The notes below the pieces were generated by a model. That model had not been told where the DNA came from. It ran no database searches and was given only the letters and a program-made list of their open reading frames with translations. A program made the translations under genes and the position numbers. Below, in pieces: positions 35,800 to 45,125 of a stretch of DNA of 52,128 nucleotides (position 1 is its first letter; the number at the start of each line of letters is the position of its first letter). Source of the stretch: Sphingomonas sp. 28-66-16 (GTDB lineage Bacteria; Pseudomonadota; Alphaproteobacteria; Sphingomonadales; Sphingomonadaceae); assembly GCA_002281485.1 (NCBI GenBank), contig NCGF01000021.1:1-52128 (forward strand), written 5' to 3'.

Positions 35800-37389
35800 T
35801 CAAATATGAATTTCGGAGGGGCGGTTCTTGCGCACCCAGAGCACGACGAGCATGCGCGTGAAGGTCACCGCAGTGAAGACCGAAGTGACGATGCCGATCA
35901 GCAGCACCACCGCGAAGCCCTTGACCGGGCCCGAGCCGAGCAGCAGCATGATCACGCCCGAAATGCCGTGGGTCATGTTCGCCTCATAGATCGTCCGCGA
36001 CGCTTCCTTGTAACCGAGCTCGACCGACTGGATCACGCTGCGGCCGCGCCGGCGCTCTTCGCGGATGCGCTCGTTGATCAGCACGTTGGCGTCGACGGCG
36101 GTACCGATCGTCAGCACGAAGCCGGCGATCCCCGGCAGCGTCAGCGTGCCGTTGAGCACCGCGAGCACGCCGAGGATGACGAAGATGTTGATGACGACCG
36201 CAAGGTTCGCATAGGCCCCGAAACGGCCATAGGTAACGAACATGAAGACGATCACCGCGACCGCGGCGATCACCGAGGCGAGAATGCCCGCGCGGATCGA
36301 ATCGGCGCCGAGATCGGGCCCGACGGTGCGTTCCTCGACCACCTTGAGCGCGATCGGCAATTTGCCCGAGCGCAGCGCGATGGCGAGTTCGTTCGCCGTC
36401 TTGACGGTGAAATTGCCCGAGATCGAGGCGGTGCCGCCGAGGATCGGCTCGTTGATGTTGGGCGCCGAGATCACCTGATTGTCGAGGATGATCGCGAACG
36501 GCTTGCCGACATTTTCCTGCGTCACCCGCGCGAATTTGCGGCCGCCCTGGCTGTCGAAGGTGATGACGACATTGGGCTGGTTGGTCTGCGGATCATTGCC
36601 CTGGGTCGCGTTGATCAGCTGGTCGCCCGAGATGATCGTCGAGCGCTTGACCGCGACCGGCGCGCCGCCTTCGGCATAGGGCAGGATCTGGCTGCCGATC
36701 GGGGCATTGCCCTTGGCGAGCGCGACGGGATCGGCGGTCAGATCGACGAGCTTGAATTCGAGCTTGGCGGTCTTGCCGAGCAGGTCCTTCAGCGCCTGCG
36801 GATCCTGCAGGCCCGGCACCTGGACGACGATTCGACTGGTGCCCTGTCGGACAATCGTCGGCTCCTTGGTGCCGAGTTCGTCGATGCGGCGGCGGACCAC
36901 CTCGGTCGCATCCTGCATCGCGGTGTCGATCGCCTGGTCGAGCCCGGCCTTGGTCGGGGTCAGGACGAAGCGCGCGCTGTCGACGACTTCGATGTTCCAG
37001 TCGCGCTGCCCGGTCAGCCCGGCACCATTGGTCAGCGGCAACAGCCTTTCGCGCGCTGCATCGACCTTGCTCACGTCGCGCAGCAGGAAGCTGAGTTTGC
37101 CGTCGCGAGTCGAAATATCGCCGATGTCGATGCGCGGGTTGCCGCGCCGCATCTCGGTCGCGACGGTTTCGCGCATCTGCTCGATCCGCGACGCGGCGAC
37201 GTCGTTGACGTCGGCTTCAAGCAGCAGATAGCTGCCGCCGGCGAGATCGAGGCCCAGATTGATCTGCGGCAGCTTGACGCCGAGATTCTTGGTCAGGTTC
37301 TCGGGCACGAAACTGGGCACCGCGAGCAGCATCAGCGCAACCAGCAGGCCGATGATCGAGGCTATCTTCCAGCGCGGAAAATCGAGCAT
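35800..37389 (-). CDS. secD: Protein translocase subunit SecD
   Basis: This 529-residue partner of SecF has an N-terminal membrane segment followed by NLGLDLAGGSYLLLEAD. The large periplasmic P1 domain contains VVRRRIDELGTKEPTIVRQGTSRIVVQVPG, and the C-terminal bundle has VIAAVAVIVFMFVTYGRFG and TLPGIAGFVLTIGTAVDANVLINERIREE. It lies 8 bases after yajC. Confidence 0.98.
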   Translation of the reverse strand: MLDFPRWKIASIIGLLVALMLLAVPSFVPENLTKNLGVKLPQINLGLDLAGGSYLLLEADVNDVAASRIEQMRETVATEMRRGNPRIDIGDISTRDGKLSFLLRDVSKVDAARERLLPLTNGAGLTGQRDWNIEVVDSARFVLTPTKAGLDQAIDTAMQDATEVVRRRIDELGTKEPTIVRQGTSRIVVQVPGLQDPQALKDLLGKTAKLEFKLVDLTADPVALAKGNAPIGSQILPYAEGGAPVAVKRSTIISGDQLINATQGNDPQTNQPNVVITFDSQGGRKFARVTQENVGKPFAIILDNQVISAPNINEPILGGTASISGNFTVKTANELAIALRSGKLPIALKVVEERTVGPDLGADSIRAGILASVIAAVAVIVFMFVTYGRFGAYANLAVVINIFVILGVLAVLNGTLTLPGIAGFVLTIGTAVDANVLINERIREERRRGRSVIQSVELGYKEASRTIYEANMTHGISGVIMLLLGSGPVKGFAVVLLIGIVTSVFTAVTFTRMLVVLWVRKNRPSEIHI

Positions 37390-37396
37390 GGCGGGG

Positions 37397-37738
37397 TCAG
37401 TCGTTCGCGGGTTTGGCAGCGCCGGTGGCGGCGATGCTGGCGAGAGTCGCCTTGACGACGCGGACCTTGACGCCGGTCGCGATCTCGACCTCGACGAGGC
37501 GCTCCTCGACCTTGGTGACCTTGCCGACGATGCCCCCGGCGGTGGTGACCTCGTCGCCCTTCTTGACCGCGTTGACCGCTTCCTGAAGCTTCTTCATCCG
37601 CTGCTGCTGGGGGCGGATCATCAGGAAGTAGAAGGCGATGAACACGAGAAACAGCGGTGCCAGACCGATGATCTGGCCAAATCCACTATCGGCGGCGGCC
37701 TGACCGGCGGTCTGGGCAAAGGCGGGAGTTGCGAACAT
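37397..37738 (-). CDS. yajC: Sec translocase accessory subunit YajC
   Basis: This 113-residue single-pass membrane protein has a membrane stretch (GLAPLFLVFIAFYFLMIRP) followed directly by the hallmark RPQQQRMKKLQEAVNAVKKGDEVTTAGGIVGKV. ATG 37738 is preceded by AGGA. The open frame to 37852 is not supported by the family. Confidence 0.96.
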   Translation of the reverse strand: MFATPAFAQTAGQAAADSGFGQIIGLAPLFLVFIAFYFLMIRPQQQRMKKLQEAVNAVKKGDEVTTAGGIVGKVTKVEERLVEVEIATGVKVRVVKATLASIAATGAAKPAND

Positions 37739-37839
37739 GGCCGTCCTGTAAATGATCGGGGTGGCGGCGCGACTGCATCCCGCCCTATAAGCGGCGCGCG
37801 CTATCACCATCGCGGAAACCGCGCAACCGGGAGAGACCG

Positions 37840-38022
37840 ATGACGACCGCATCGACGATGATCGCGATCGGCCCTGTCCGCGCGGCGCCGGGCGCGATCG
37901 CCTGGCTGGAGGAGAGGCTCGAGGCGCGGCTCGAGGCGGCCGCCGACGCGGACCGGGCGGGCGGGGTGTTCAGCGTTGCGTCGGCCCCGGCCGGTGTCGC
38001 GGCATCGGGCGCGCCCGGGTAA
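37840..38022 (+). CDS. Possible small alanine-rich protein (hypothetical)
   Basis: This 60-codon frame begins with ATG 37840 behind GGGAGAGA at good spacing and ends just before the tRNA-Pro promoter. The product has a central acidic/basic helix ([20 protein letters not shown]) and an alanine/glycine tail. It matches no family I recognise. The ribosome binding site argues for translation, but short GC-rich frames arise by chance. Confidence 0.3.
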   Translation: MTTASTMIAIGPVRAAPGAIAWLEERLEARLEAAADADRAGGVFSVASAPAGVAASGAPG

Positions 38023-38025
38023 TAC

Positions 38026-38054
38026 TTGCATCGGACAGCCGAGGCGCATAATGC
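38026..38054 (+). promoter_or_regulatory. Sigma-70 promoter of tRNA-Pro
   Basis: TTGCAT (38026-38031) and TAATGC (38049-38054) are exactly 17 bases apart. The -10 box ends 12 bases before the tRNA 5' end, giving a leader of only a few bases. Confidence 0.7.
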
Positions 38055-38066
38055 CCCTCGCTCGGT

Positions 38067-38143
38067 CGGGGCGTAGCGCAGCCTGGTAGCGCATCACACT
38101 GGGGGTGTGGGGGTCGCAGGTTCGAATCCTGTCGCCCCGACCA
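38067..38143 (+). tRNA. tRNA-Pro, anticodon GGG
   Basis: This 77-base cloverleaf has an acceptor stem of CGGGGCG paired with CGCCCCG and an encoded CCA end. The anticodon stem is TCACA/TGTGG with the loop CTGGGGG, giving anticodon GGG. The T-loop reads GGTTCGAATCC. All stems pair and no truncation is seen. Confidence 0.97.
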
Positions 38144-38352
38144 ATTTGATCGGGTCCCTCGGCGATCCGGCCAGGGCCGGCTGCGGCGAACCGCCGATCC
38201 CCGGCAGCGCGCGCCCCTGGCAGCGCCCGATGCCTCGATTCTCGGGCCCGTCGCATTTTGGTCGCCTGCGTCTCACCAGGCGCGACGGCGCCGTGTGGGC
38301 GTGCGATCCGTCCTGTCGGACTGCTGCTTTTCGCAGCTCGAGGGAGACGACG

Positions 38353-38850
38353 ATGCTTTATCATATTTCAATCGACGCCGATGATCCCCAGCGGGTCGCC
38401 ACGGTCATCGCCGAGCTTTGGGGGGGCGAGGTTGCCCCGTTCCCGCCGGTCATCGCTGGCAGCTGGGTCGCGCTGGCGGGCGACGCGCGCGGCTCGCTCG
38501 TCGAAGTCTATCCGCGCGGTACCGAACTGGAGATCGCCGAGGGCGACGCCGATTCCTTCGGCTTGATCGGCACCCCGGCCCGGCGCAGCGCGACGCATTT
38601 CGCGATGGCGACCGCGATGGACAAGGCGGCGGTGTTCGCCATCGCCGCGCGCGAAGGCTGGCCGGCCAAATATCGCAAGCGCGGCGGGATGTTTGGCGTG
38701 GTCGAATTATGGATCGAGGGCTGGCGGATGATCGAGGTGCTCACGCCGGTGATGCAGGCCGAATATCTCGATACGATGGGCAATGCGCTGGCCCATCTGG
38801 GCGCCCATCCTTCCGGGCAATCGATGCCGGCATTTGCCCCGGCCGAATGA
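38353..38850 (+). CDS. VOC/glyoxalase-like conserved hypothetical protein
   Basis: This 165-residue soluble protein begins MLYHISIDADDPQRVATVIAELWGGE, which resembles the start of vicinal-oxygen-chelate (glyoxalase fold) proteins. It continues with SWVALAGDARGSLVEVYPRGTEL and a C-terminal RGGMFGVVELWIEGWRMIEVLTP. A complete set of metal ligands cannot be identified, so enzymatic activity is uncertain. AGGGAGA precedes the ATG. It converges with the LysR-like gene, with a hairpin between them. Confidence 0.65.
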   Translation: MLYHISIDADDPQRVATVIAELWGGEVAPFPPVIAGSWVALAGDARGSLVEVYPRGTELEIAEGDADSFGLIGTPARRSATHFAMATAMDKAAVFAIAAREGWPAKYRKRGGMFGVVELWIEGWRMIEVLTPVMQAEYLDTMGNALAHLGAHPSGQSMPAFAPAE

Positions 38851-38871
38851 TCGATCACCTTCGGTGCCCTT

Positions 38872-38901
38872 CGGCCCGGCCAGCGAAACGCGGCCGGGCC
38901 G
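38872..38901. terminator. Hairpin between two convergent genes
   Basis: CGGCCCGGCC (38872-38881) pairs perfectly with GGCCGGGCCG (38892-38901). The inner GCG/CGC pairs around AAA with one bulged A. There is no strong T-run. Its placement between the convergent VOC-like and LysR-like genes fits a bidirectional terminator. Confidence 0.55.
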
Positions 38902-38947
38902 ATGGCGTTTGGGGTATATGGCCGGCCGGTCGGGAAGGTTCGCCGCG

Positions 38948-39607
38948 TCAGCGACCGATGTCGAGGCTGTCGATCAGCGCCGACACCGGCCATTCGGGAT
39001 CGGCATCGGGCCAATAGGCGCGCACCGGGAATAGCGCGCCGGGGGAATCGACCGGGCGGGTGACCACGCCATCGGCAAGCGCGTCGGCATGGCTCTGACA
39101 CACCAGCGCGACCCCCTCGCCCGCGGCGACGGCGCGGAGCATGCGTGCCGGCCCCAGATCGAGGATCGTCGCGCTCAGCGCGACGCCTTCGGGGAGGATG
39201 CGCCCGGCGAGAAAGCGGTGCATGTCGCCGCCCAGCTGCTGTCTCGAGACGAGAACGGGATGGCTGCCGAGATCGGCAGGAGACACGCTGGGTCTCCCTG
39301 CGAGCGGATGGCCGGGCGGCATCGCGATCATCACGCGCCCCTGGCAGATTTCCGCCGATCGCAGTCCCGGGACCGCGTTCCCCGGCAAGACCGCCAGCGC
39401 CAGGTGGCCGGCGCGCAGGGCAGGGAGCAGCGCGCCGCGCGACATCTCGTGCACGCCGATATCGATCTGCGGCCAGCGGTGCGAGAGGCCGAGCAACCGG
39501 TCGGCCAGCCAATCCCGGCAGATCGAGGCGAAGCAGCCCACGGCCAGATCGGCGCGGCCATCGCGGATCGGGGAATTCGCGCCAACGCCGGCGGATACGC
39601 TCTTCAT
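38948..39607 (-). CDS. LysR-type substrate-binding domain without a DNA-binding domain
   Basis: This 219-residue protein matches only the effector-binding half of a LysR regulator: LAVGCFASICRDWLADRLLGL, LALAVLPGN, VMIAMPPGHPLAGRP, GSHPVLVSRQQLGGDMHRFL and AAGEGVALVCQSHADAL. The usual N-terminal helix-turn-helix and linker of about 85-90 residues are absent. Only 157 bases separate its ATG from the divergent kinase gene, too few to hold them in another frame. It may be a truncated pseudogene or a stand-alone ligand-binding protein. A complete LysR would have been about 300 residues. Confidence 0.7.
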   Translation of the reverse strand: MKSVSAGVGANSPIRDGRADLAVGCFASICRDWLADRLLGLSHRWPQIDIGVHEMSRGALLPALRAGHLALAVLPGNAVPGLRSAEICQGRVMIAMPPGHPLAGRPSVSPADLGSHPVLVSRQQLGGDMHRFLAGRILPEGVALSATILDLGPARMLRAVAAGEGVALVCQSHADALADGVVTRPVDSPGALFPVRAYWPDADPEWPVSALIDSLDIGR

Positions 39608-39763
39608 TGCGCCTGCTTGCGCGTTTCGCATCGACCGCGGAGGCGGCTTGCGACCAATGCGACGAAACTGCGACGAATCCGACGGGCGCCGCGACGGAGC
39701 CGTCGGGCGCCCCTGCGCAAACGACCCGGAAGACGCTATGGACGTCGCGGAGGAGAGGGGGGC

Positions 39764-42700
39764 ATGCACGACCGGACCGGCATCGAGACGATCGAGAAGC
39801 TGCGCGAAAGCGAGGAGCAGTTCCGGCTGCTGGCCGAGAATCTCCCGGCGCTGTGCTGGATCAGCGACGGCGAGGGCCATCTGCTCTGGGGCAATCGCGA
39901 ATGGCACGCGATGTTCGATGGCACCAGCGCCGAACGGGGCGACCCCGGCGGCATCTGCCATCCCGAGGATTTGCCGATCCTGCGCGATCTGTGGCGCCGG
40001 ATGCGCGCGGCGGGCGACCCCGAATCGGTCCAGCTGCGGCTGCGCGGGCGCGACAACATCTATCGCCCCTATTCGAGCAAGGCGGTGCCCGTGCGCGATG
40101 AAGCGGGCACGGTCGTCCGCTGGTGCGGGGTCCAGATCGATCTGAGCGACCAGCAAGCGCACCACCGCCGCCAGACCGTGATGCGCGCCTTTCACGATCA
40201 GTCGCGCGACCTGACCAATGCCGAGGCGATCCTCGAAGTCGTGGCCGGCATCCTCTCCGATTATCTCGGCGTGCCGCACATGCTCTATGGCGAGATCGGC
40301 GATCGCAGCGGGCAGCCGCCCGATGTTTTCCATGCCGCCGGCGGAGTTCATCAGCCCGATTCCGCGCGCCGCTATCGTCTCAACGAAGCCCTGGCGGCGA
40401 TCGCGGCGCGCGACAATTGGCTCGATAGCCTCGTCGTCGAGGATAATGCTCGGCTGGCGCGCGATCCCGACGACGCCGTCCAGCGCTCGGCCGATCTGAT
40501 GGGCACGCGATCGGCGATCAACATGCCGATCGTCAAGGATGGCAAATGGGTCGCGATGATCGCGGTGCTCGATGTGGTGCCACGCCAATGGACCCGCGAC
40601 GAGATCGAGCTGTGCGACGAGCTGAGCGACCGCGTCTGGGCGGCGATCGCCCGGGCGCGCGCCGAAGCGGCGCTGCAGGAGCGCGAGCGGCACCAGGCGT
40701 TCCTGATCGACTGGAGCGACAAGATTCGCGGCGAGACGCGTGCCGATGCGATCATCGCGACGACGCTCGAATGGCTCGGCGGCCATCTGGGCGTCGCCCG
40801 CACCACCTATGCCGAATGCGACGCGGATGGCCTGTTCACCGTGACCGGCGAGTGGCGCGACGATCGGGTGAAGACGATCCTCGGCAACAGCTTTCACCTG
40901 AAACAGGTCGGCGCGGCGGTCGATCGTCAATGGATATCGGGCGAGATCGTCCGTTACGACGACGTCGCGATCGATTCGCGGCTCGAACCCGTCGTCACGG
41001 CGCGCTATGCCGCCGCGCAGATCGGCGCTTTCGTCAGCATTCCGCTCGTTCAGGGCGGGCGCATGCAGTCCGCGCTGTCGGTGCAGCACGATGCGGCGCG
41101 GCACTGGCGCGAGGGCGAGGTCCAGCTGATGCGCGACATCGCCGAGCGCACCTGGGTCGCGCTCGAACGCGCCCGCGTGCAGGCGGCGCTCGAGGAGCGC
41201 GAGCGCAACCAGCGCTTTCTGCTTGGCTGGAACGACCATATCCGGCGCGAGAACGGCGCGCGCGCGATCCTCGGCCGCACCCTCGCGTCGCTTGCCGAGC
41301 ATCTCGGTGCGATGCGCACCAATTTTGCCGAAACCGCCGCCGACGGGCACGATCTCATCGTCCTTCAGGAATATTCGAACGGTCGCCCCGGCATCGTCAA
41401 TCAACGCTACTCGCCCTCCGATCTCGGCGAACGGCTGGCGCGGTCGCATGCCAGCGGCGAGCCGGTCCGCGTCGACAATATCGAAACCGATGCCCGCTTC
41501 GACGACCAGAACCGGCCGCTGTTCCGCTCGCTTGGAATCGCCTCGGTGCTGACGCTGCCGATGATGCGCGGCGGGCGGATCGTCGCGGTGCTCTCGGTCC
41601 AGCACGATCACCCCCACCAGTGGCGCGACAGCGAGGTCGAGCTCGTTCGCGATCTGGCGGATCGGACGCTGACCGTGATCGAAAGCGCGCATGCCGAGGA
41701 ACGGCTGGCGGAGAACGAGGCGCGGCTGTCGGCATTTCTCGAAAACGCGCCGGTGGCGATGCATCTCAAGGACGAAAATGGCCGCTATCTGCGGGTCAAT
41801 CCCGAATTCGCGCGGGCGCTGGGGCGGAGGCCGGAAGAGCTGATCGGCATCCATCCCGACGAGTTGTTCCCGCCGCGGATCGCCCAAGAGCTCGCCCGGC
41901 TCGAGGCGATCGGCCAGGCCGGCAGCGTGGCCAGCGCCGAGATCTCGATCGAGGAGATTATCCCCGACGCGCATGTGCTGTCGATGGTCTTTCCGATCAC
42001 CGGTGCCGGCGAGGCGCGGACCGGCGGCTTCACGCTCGACCTGACCGAGCGCAAGCGTGCCGAGGCGGCGCTGGCACGGTCGCGCGAGGCGCTGTACCAG
42101 ACCGAGAAGCTGACCGCGCTGGGATCGCTGCTCGCGGGCGTCAGCCATGAACTCAACAATCCGCTGTCGATCGTCGTCGCCCAGGCGGTGATGATGGAGC
42201 GGCAGTCGCGCGGCGGCGAACTCGCCGAGCGCGCGCAGAAGATCCGCAAGGCTGCCGATCGCTGCGCGCGCATCGTCCAGACCTTCCTCGCGATGGCGCG
42301 GCAGAAACGGCCCGAGCGCGCACCGGTCGATCTCAATGCCGTGGTGATGGCCGCCTATGATCTCGCCGAATATGGCCTGAAGAACGACGGCATCGCCGCG
42401 ATCCGCGATCTCGCTCCGGCGCTTCCCCGCATTTCGGCCGATTCGGATCAGCTCCACCAGATCATCATCAATCTGATCGTCAATGCCCAGCAGGCGCTGG
42501 TCGAGACCGGCGCGCAGGGGCGGACGCTGACGCTCGCGACCCGGCTCGGCGAGACCGCCGATGCCGTGATCCTCGACGTGATCGACAACGGCCCCGGCAT
42601 TCCCGAGGAAGCGCGCCGACGCGTTTTCGAGCCCTTTTACACCACCAAGCCGCAGGGCCAGGGGACAGGCGTCGGCCTGTCCTTCTCACAGGGGCTCGCC

Positions 42701-43198
42701 GAAGCCCATGGCGGCCGGCTCGAGCTGATGCCGACGGCGGCGGGCGCCTGTTTCCGGCTGACGCTGCCGGTCGATCCCGACCAGGCCGTCCCTGTCGGCA
42801 TCGCCGAGGCGCCGACGACGGGCGACCTGCCGCTGCGCCGGGCGCTGGTGGTCGATGACGAGCGCGAGATTGCCGAATCGCTCGCCGATTTCCTGACGGT
42901 CGAGGGATTTTCCTGCGACATCGCCGTCGGCGGGGCGGCGGCGCAGCTGCGGCTCGCCGGGGGCGACTATGATCTGATCGTCAGCGATCTGCGCATGCCG
43001 GGGATCGACGGACCGACGCTCCACGACTGGATTGCCGCCCGGCGGCCCGACCTGATCGATCGGGTCGGCTTCGCCACGGGGGACACGCTGGGCGCGGCCG
43101 CCGCGCGCTTCCTCGAAAAGGTCAGGCGCCCCGTCCTCGAAAAGCCCTTCATGCCCGATGCCGTGCATCATTTTCTTCAACAGATGGACCTCGCATGA
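39764..43198 (+). CDS. Hybrid sensor histidine kinase: PAS - three GAF - PAS - HisKA - HATPase - REC
   Basis: This 1144-residue soluble kinase has no membrane segment, so it senses cytoplasmic signals. In order it has PAS (about 15-130), GAF (142-302), GAF (312-475), GAF (484-645), PAS (652-765), HisKA with the phospho-accepting H795 in GVSHELNNPLS, HATPase (N-box INLIVNAQQAL, DNGPGIP, GTGVGLSFS) and a C-terminal receiver with D1075 in IVSDLRMPG. GAF2 and GAF3 share near-identical linkers (ERERHQAFLIDWSDKIR and ERERNQRFLLGWNDHIR), indicating internal duplication. ATG 39764 follows AGGAGAG. The response-regulator gene overlaps by 4 bases. The signal is unknown. Confidence 0.92.
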   Translation: MHDRTGIETIEKLRESEEQFRLLAENLPALCWISDGEGHLLWGNREWHAMFDGTSAERGDPGGICHPEDLPILRDLWRRMRAAGDPESVQLRLRGRDNIYRPYSSKAVPVRDEAGTVVRWCGVQIDLSDQQAHHRRQTVMRAFHDQSRDLTNAEAILEVVAGILSDYLGVPHMLYGEIGDRSGQPPDVFHAAGGVHQPDSARRYRLNEALAAIAARDNWLDSLVVEDNARLARDPDDAVQRSADLMGTRSAINMPIVKDGKWVAMIAVLDVVPRQWTRDEIELCDELSDRVWAAIARARAEAALQERERHQAFLIDWSDKIRGETRADAIIATTLEWLGGHLGVARTTYAECDADGLFTVTGEWRDDRVKTILGNSFHLKQVGAAVDRQWISGEIVRYDDVAIDSRLEPVVTARYAAAQIGAFVSIPLVQGGRMQSALSVQHDAARHWREGEVQLMRDIAERTWVALERARVQAALEERERNQRFLLGWNDHIRRENGARAILGRTLASLAEHLGAMRTNFAETAADGHDLIVLQEYSNGRPGIVNQRYSPSDLGERLARSHASGEPVRVDNIETDARFDDQNRPLFRSLGIASVLTLPMMRGGRIVAVLSVQHDHPHQWRDSEVELVRDLADRTLTVIESAHAEERLAENEARLSAFLENAPVAMHLKDENGRYLRVNPEFARALGRRPEELIGIHPDELFPPRIAQELARLEAIGQAGSVASAEISIEEIIPDAHVLSMVFPITGAGEARTGGFTLDLTERKRAEAALARSREALYQTEKLTALGSLLAGVSHELNNPLSIVVAQAVMMERQSRGGELAERAQKIRKAADRCARIVQTFLAMARQKRPERAPVDLNAVVMAAYDLAEYGLKNDGIAAIRDLAPALPRISADSDQLHQIIINLIVNAQQALVETGAQGRTLTLATRLGETADAVILDVIDNGPGIPEEARRRVFEPFYTTKPQGQGTGVGLSFSQGLAEAHGGRLELMPTAAGACFRLTLPVDPDQAVPVGIAEAPTTGDLPLRRALVVDDEREIAESLADFLTVEGFSCDIAVGGAAAQLRLAGGDYDLIVSDLRMPGIDGPTLHDWIAARRPDLIDRVGFATGDTLGAAAARFLEKVRRPVLEKPFMPDAVHHFLQQMDLA

Positions 43199-44031
43199 CT
43201 CGCCCCGGCCCCGCCTCCGCCTCCGGCACCCAGCCTCCCGTCCCGCCGCACATCGTCGTCGTCGACGACGAGGACGATCTGCGCGAACCGATCGCTGCCT
43301 ATCTGCGCGAGCAGGGCATCGACGTCGACGAGGCGAACGGCGGCACGGCGCTCGACGCGATCCTCGCCCGCCGTACCCCGTCGCTCGTCGTGCTCGACGT
43401 GACGATGCCCGACGAAGACGGCTTCAGCATCGCGCGGCGCCTGCGCGCGAGCCATGGCGCGATCGGCATCGTCATGCTCACGGCGCGCCGCGACGTGATC
43501 GACCGCGTGGTCGGGCTCGAGCTCGGCGCCGACGACTACATCATGAAGCCGTTCGAGCCGCGCGAGTTGCTCGCGCGCATTCGATCGGTGTTGCGTCGCC
43601 TCGCCAACGCGCAACCGCCGGTGATGACCCGCAGCAGCGCCGACATCGACTATGACGATGACGAGGACTACGATCAGCGCCGGGCTACCCCGGCGCGGAC
43701 CGACTATCACGACGAATTCTGGATCCCGACGACGGGCGGCCAGATCCGCGTGCCGGTCGACGCGATCGACTGGATCGAGGCGGCAAAAGACTACGCCCTG
43801 CTCCACACCCGCGAGCGCAGCCATATGATCCGCATCACCATGTCGGCGCTCGAGCAGGGGCTGGACCCGGTCAAGATGATCCGCGTTCACCGCTCGGCCT
43901 TCGTTCGCCCCAGCTCGGTCCAGCGGATCAGCACGATCGGCCGGCATATGGTGCTCGAGCTCCATTCGGGCGCGGCAGTGCGCGTCGGCCCGCAGCATTG
44001 GGGCGAGGTCCGGCATCGCCTGAAGGCGTAA
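43195..44031 (+). CDS. Response regulator with REC and LytTR DNA-binding domains
   Basis: This 278-residue protein has an N-terminal receiver with D68 in LVVLDVTMPDEDG and K118 in YIMKPFEP. An acidic linker (DYDDDEDYDQ) follows, then a C-terminal LytTR domain (about 172-278) with IDWIEAAKDYALLHTRER and RVHRSAFVRPSSVQRI. LytTR proteins bind DNA with a beta-fold. It starts within the kinase stop (ATGA), so it is almost certainly the kinase partner. The neighbouring outer-membrane gene is a candidate target. Confidence 0.93.
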   Translation: MTRPGPASASGTQPPVPPHIVVVDDEDDLREPIAAYLREQGIDVDEANGGTALDAILARRTPSLVVLDVTMPDEDGFSIARRLRASHGAIGIVMLTARRDVIDRVVGLELGADDYIMKPFEPRELLARIRSVLRRLANAQPPVMTRSSADIDYDDDEDYDQRRATPARTDYHDEFWIPTTGGQIRVPVDAIDWIEAAKDYALLHTRERSHMIRITMSALEQGLDPVKMIRVHRSAFVRPSSVQRISTIGRHMVLELHSGAAVRVGPQHWGEVRHRLKA

Positions 44032-44257
44032 CCCGCCGGCATCGCCTTGGAGTCGCCGCGCGCCGGCGGGTGCGCCCGCCCTGTCCTTTTCGTCGCTTCG
44101 TCGCGGGCCTGGGCCGGTTTCGACGCAGCGTCGTCCCTGCCGTCGCCAGACGGGTTCATCGCGCGATCGATCCCGGTAGCGGGCTGGCGACGGTCGATGG
44201 TGACCGTCAGCCAACGCGCCGGCGAAGCACCGGCGCCACAGACCAGGGAATTGCATC

Positions 44258-44860
44258 ATGCGTATTTCGATCATCCTCCTCGTCGGCTTGTCCGCGATCG
44301 GGCTGGCGGCCCCCGCCTCGGCCAAGGAAAACGCCCGCTTCACCGGCCCGCGCATCGAAGTGAATACCGGTTATGAGTCGACCCATTATGATGACGGCAT
44401 CGCCGCCACCCCGAACACGCTGGGCGGCCTTCGCATCGGCGGCGCGGTCGGCTACGACATGCCGCTCGGCAAGATGTTCACGATCGGCGTCGAGGCGGGC
44501 GGCGGCTACAGCGTGTCGGGCCGCAACGACGGGCAGCTCGCCACCACCAGCTACCGGCTGACGGGCGGCTACGACCTCGACGCGTCGGTCCGGCTCGGCG
44601 CCCGCGTCGCGCCGAACACGTTGCTGTACGGAAAGCTGGGCTATGCCCGCAGCGAATTTCGGCTGCGGACCACGATCGGCGGCACCGCCGGCAACAGCGT
44701 CTCCACCTTCTCCGATGACCAGGATGGCTGGCGTATCGGTGCCGGCGTCGAGCAGGCGTTCGGCGATCACTTCTACGCCAAGGCCGAGTATCGCTACACC
44801 GATTATGGCAGCGACGTTACGCGGCACCAGGCGCTGGTCGGTCTCGGCTACCGCTTTTGA
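44258..44860 (+). CDS. Small outer-membrane beta-barrel protein
   Basis: This 200-residue protein has a signal peptide ([22 protein letters not shown]) and an eight-strand-like barrel of alternating residues. Repeated aromatic-ended strands ([42 protein letters not shown]) lead to a terminal GLGYRF that fits the C-terminal signal for BAM insertion. It resembles OmpW/Omp25-like porin-family proteins. It follows the two-component genes with a 226-base gap in which no clear promoter or gene was seen, so control by the LytTR regulator is possible but unproven. Confidence 0.82.
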   Translation: MRISIILLVGLSAIGLAAPASAKENARFTGPRIEVNTGYESTHYDDGIAATPNTLGGLRIGGAVGYDMPLGKMFTIGVEAGGGYSVSGRNDGQLATTSYRLTGGYDLDASVRLGARVAPNTLLYGKLGYARSEFRLRTTIGGTAGNSVSTFSDDQDGWRIGAGVEQAFGDHFYAKAEYRYTDYGSDVTRHQALVGLGYRF

Positions 44861-44877
44861 ACCCGCCTCTGCGCGAC

Positions 44878-44909
44878 GGGCGGCGAGCGATCCCGCGCCG
44901 CCTGTTTCG
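44878..44909 (+). terminator. Possible terminator after the outer-membrane gene
   Basis: GGCGGCG (44879-44885) pairs with CGCCGCC (44896-44902), with a possible G-T extension, followed by TGTTTCG. It lies about 20 bases after the stop. The T-run is short. Confidence 0.35.
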
Positions 44910-45004
44910 TCTCGAGCTTGGGAAGCGAATGAACGATGAAAGCCGGTCGCCATGCTGCGCCTTCAGCCGGAAGACGGCGGCGAGCCCGGGCGCGATCAGG
45001 CCGG

Positions 45005-45081
<77 letters not shown>

Positions 45082-45125
45082 CTGATCGGCTCGCTAGCAA
45101 AGCGCGGGCGCCGACGCCAGTCGTT

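Noticed and set aside
38067-38143. tRNA-Pro as an integration site for a genomic island
   Set aside because: No integrase, no direct repeat of the tRNA 3' end and no change to accessory genes follow it.
39608-42457. Long minus-strand open frame upstream of the LysR-like gene, antisense to the kinase
   Set aside because: It carries no helix-turn-helix or any known domain. Its composition is that of the shadow of the kinase gene, so the LysR-like protein is taken to start at 39607.
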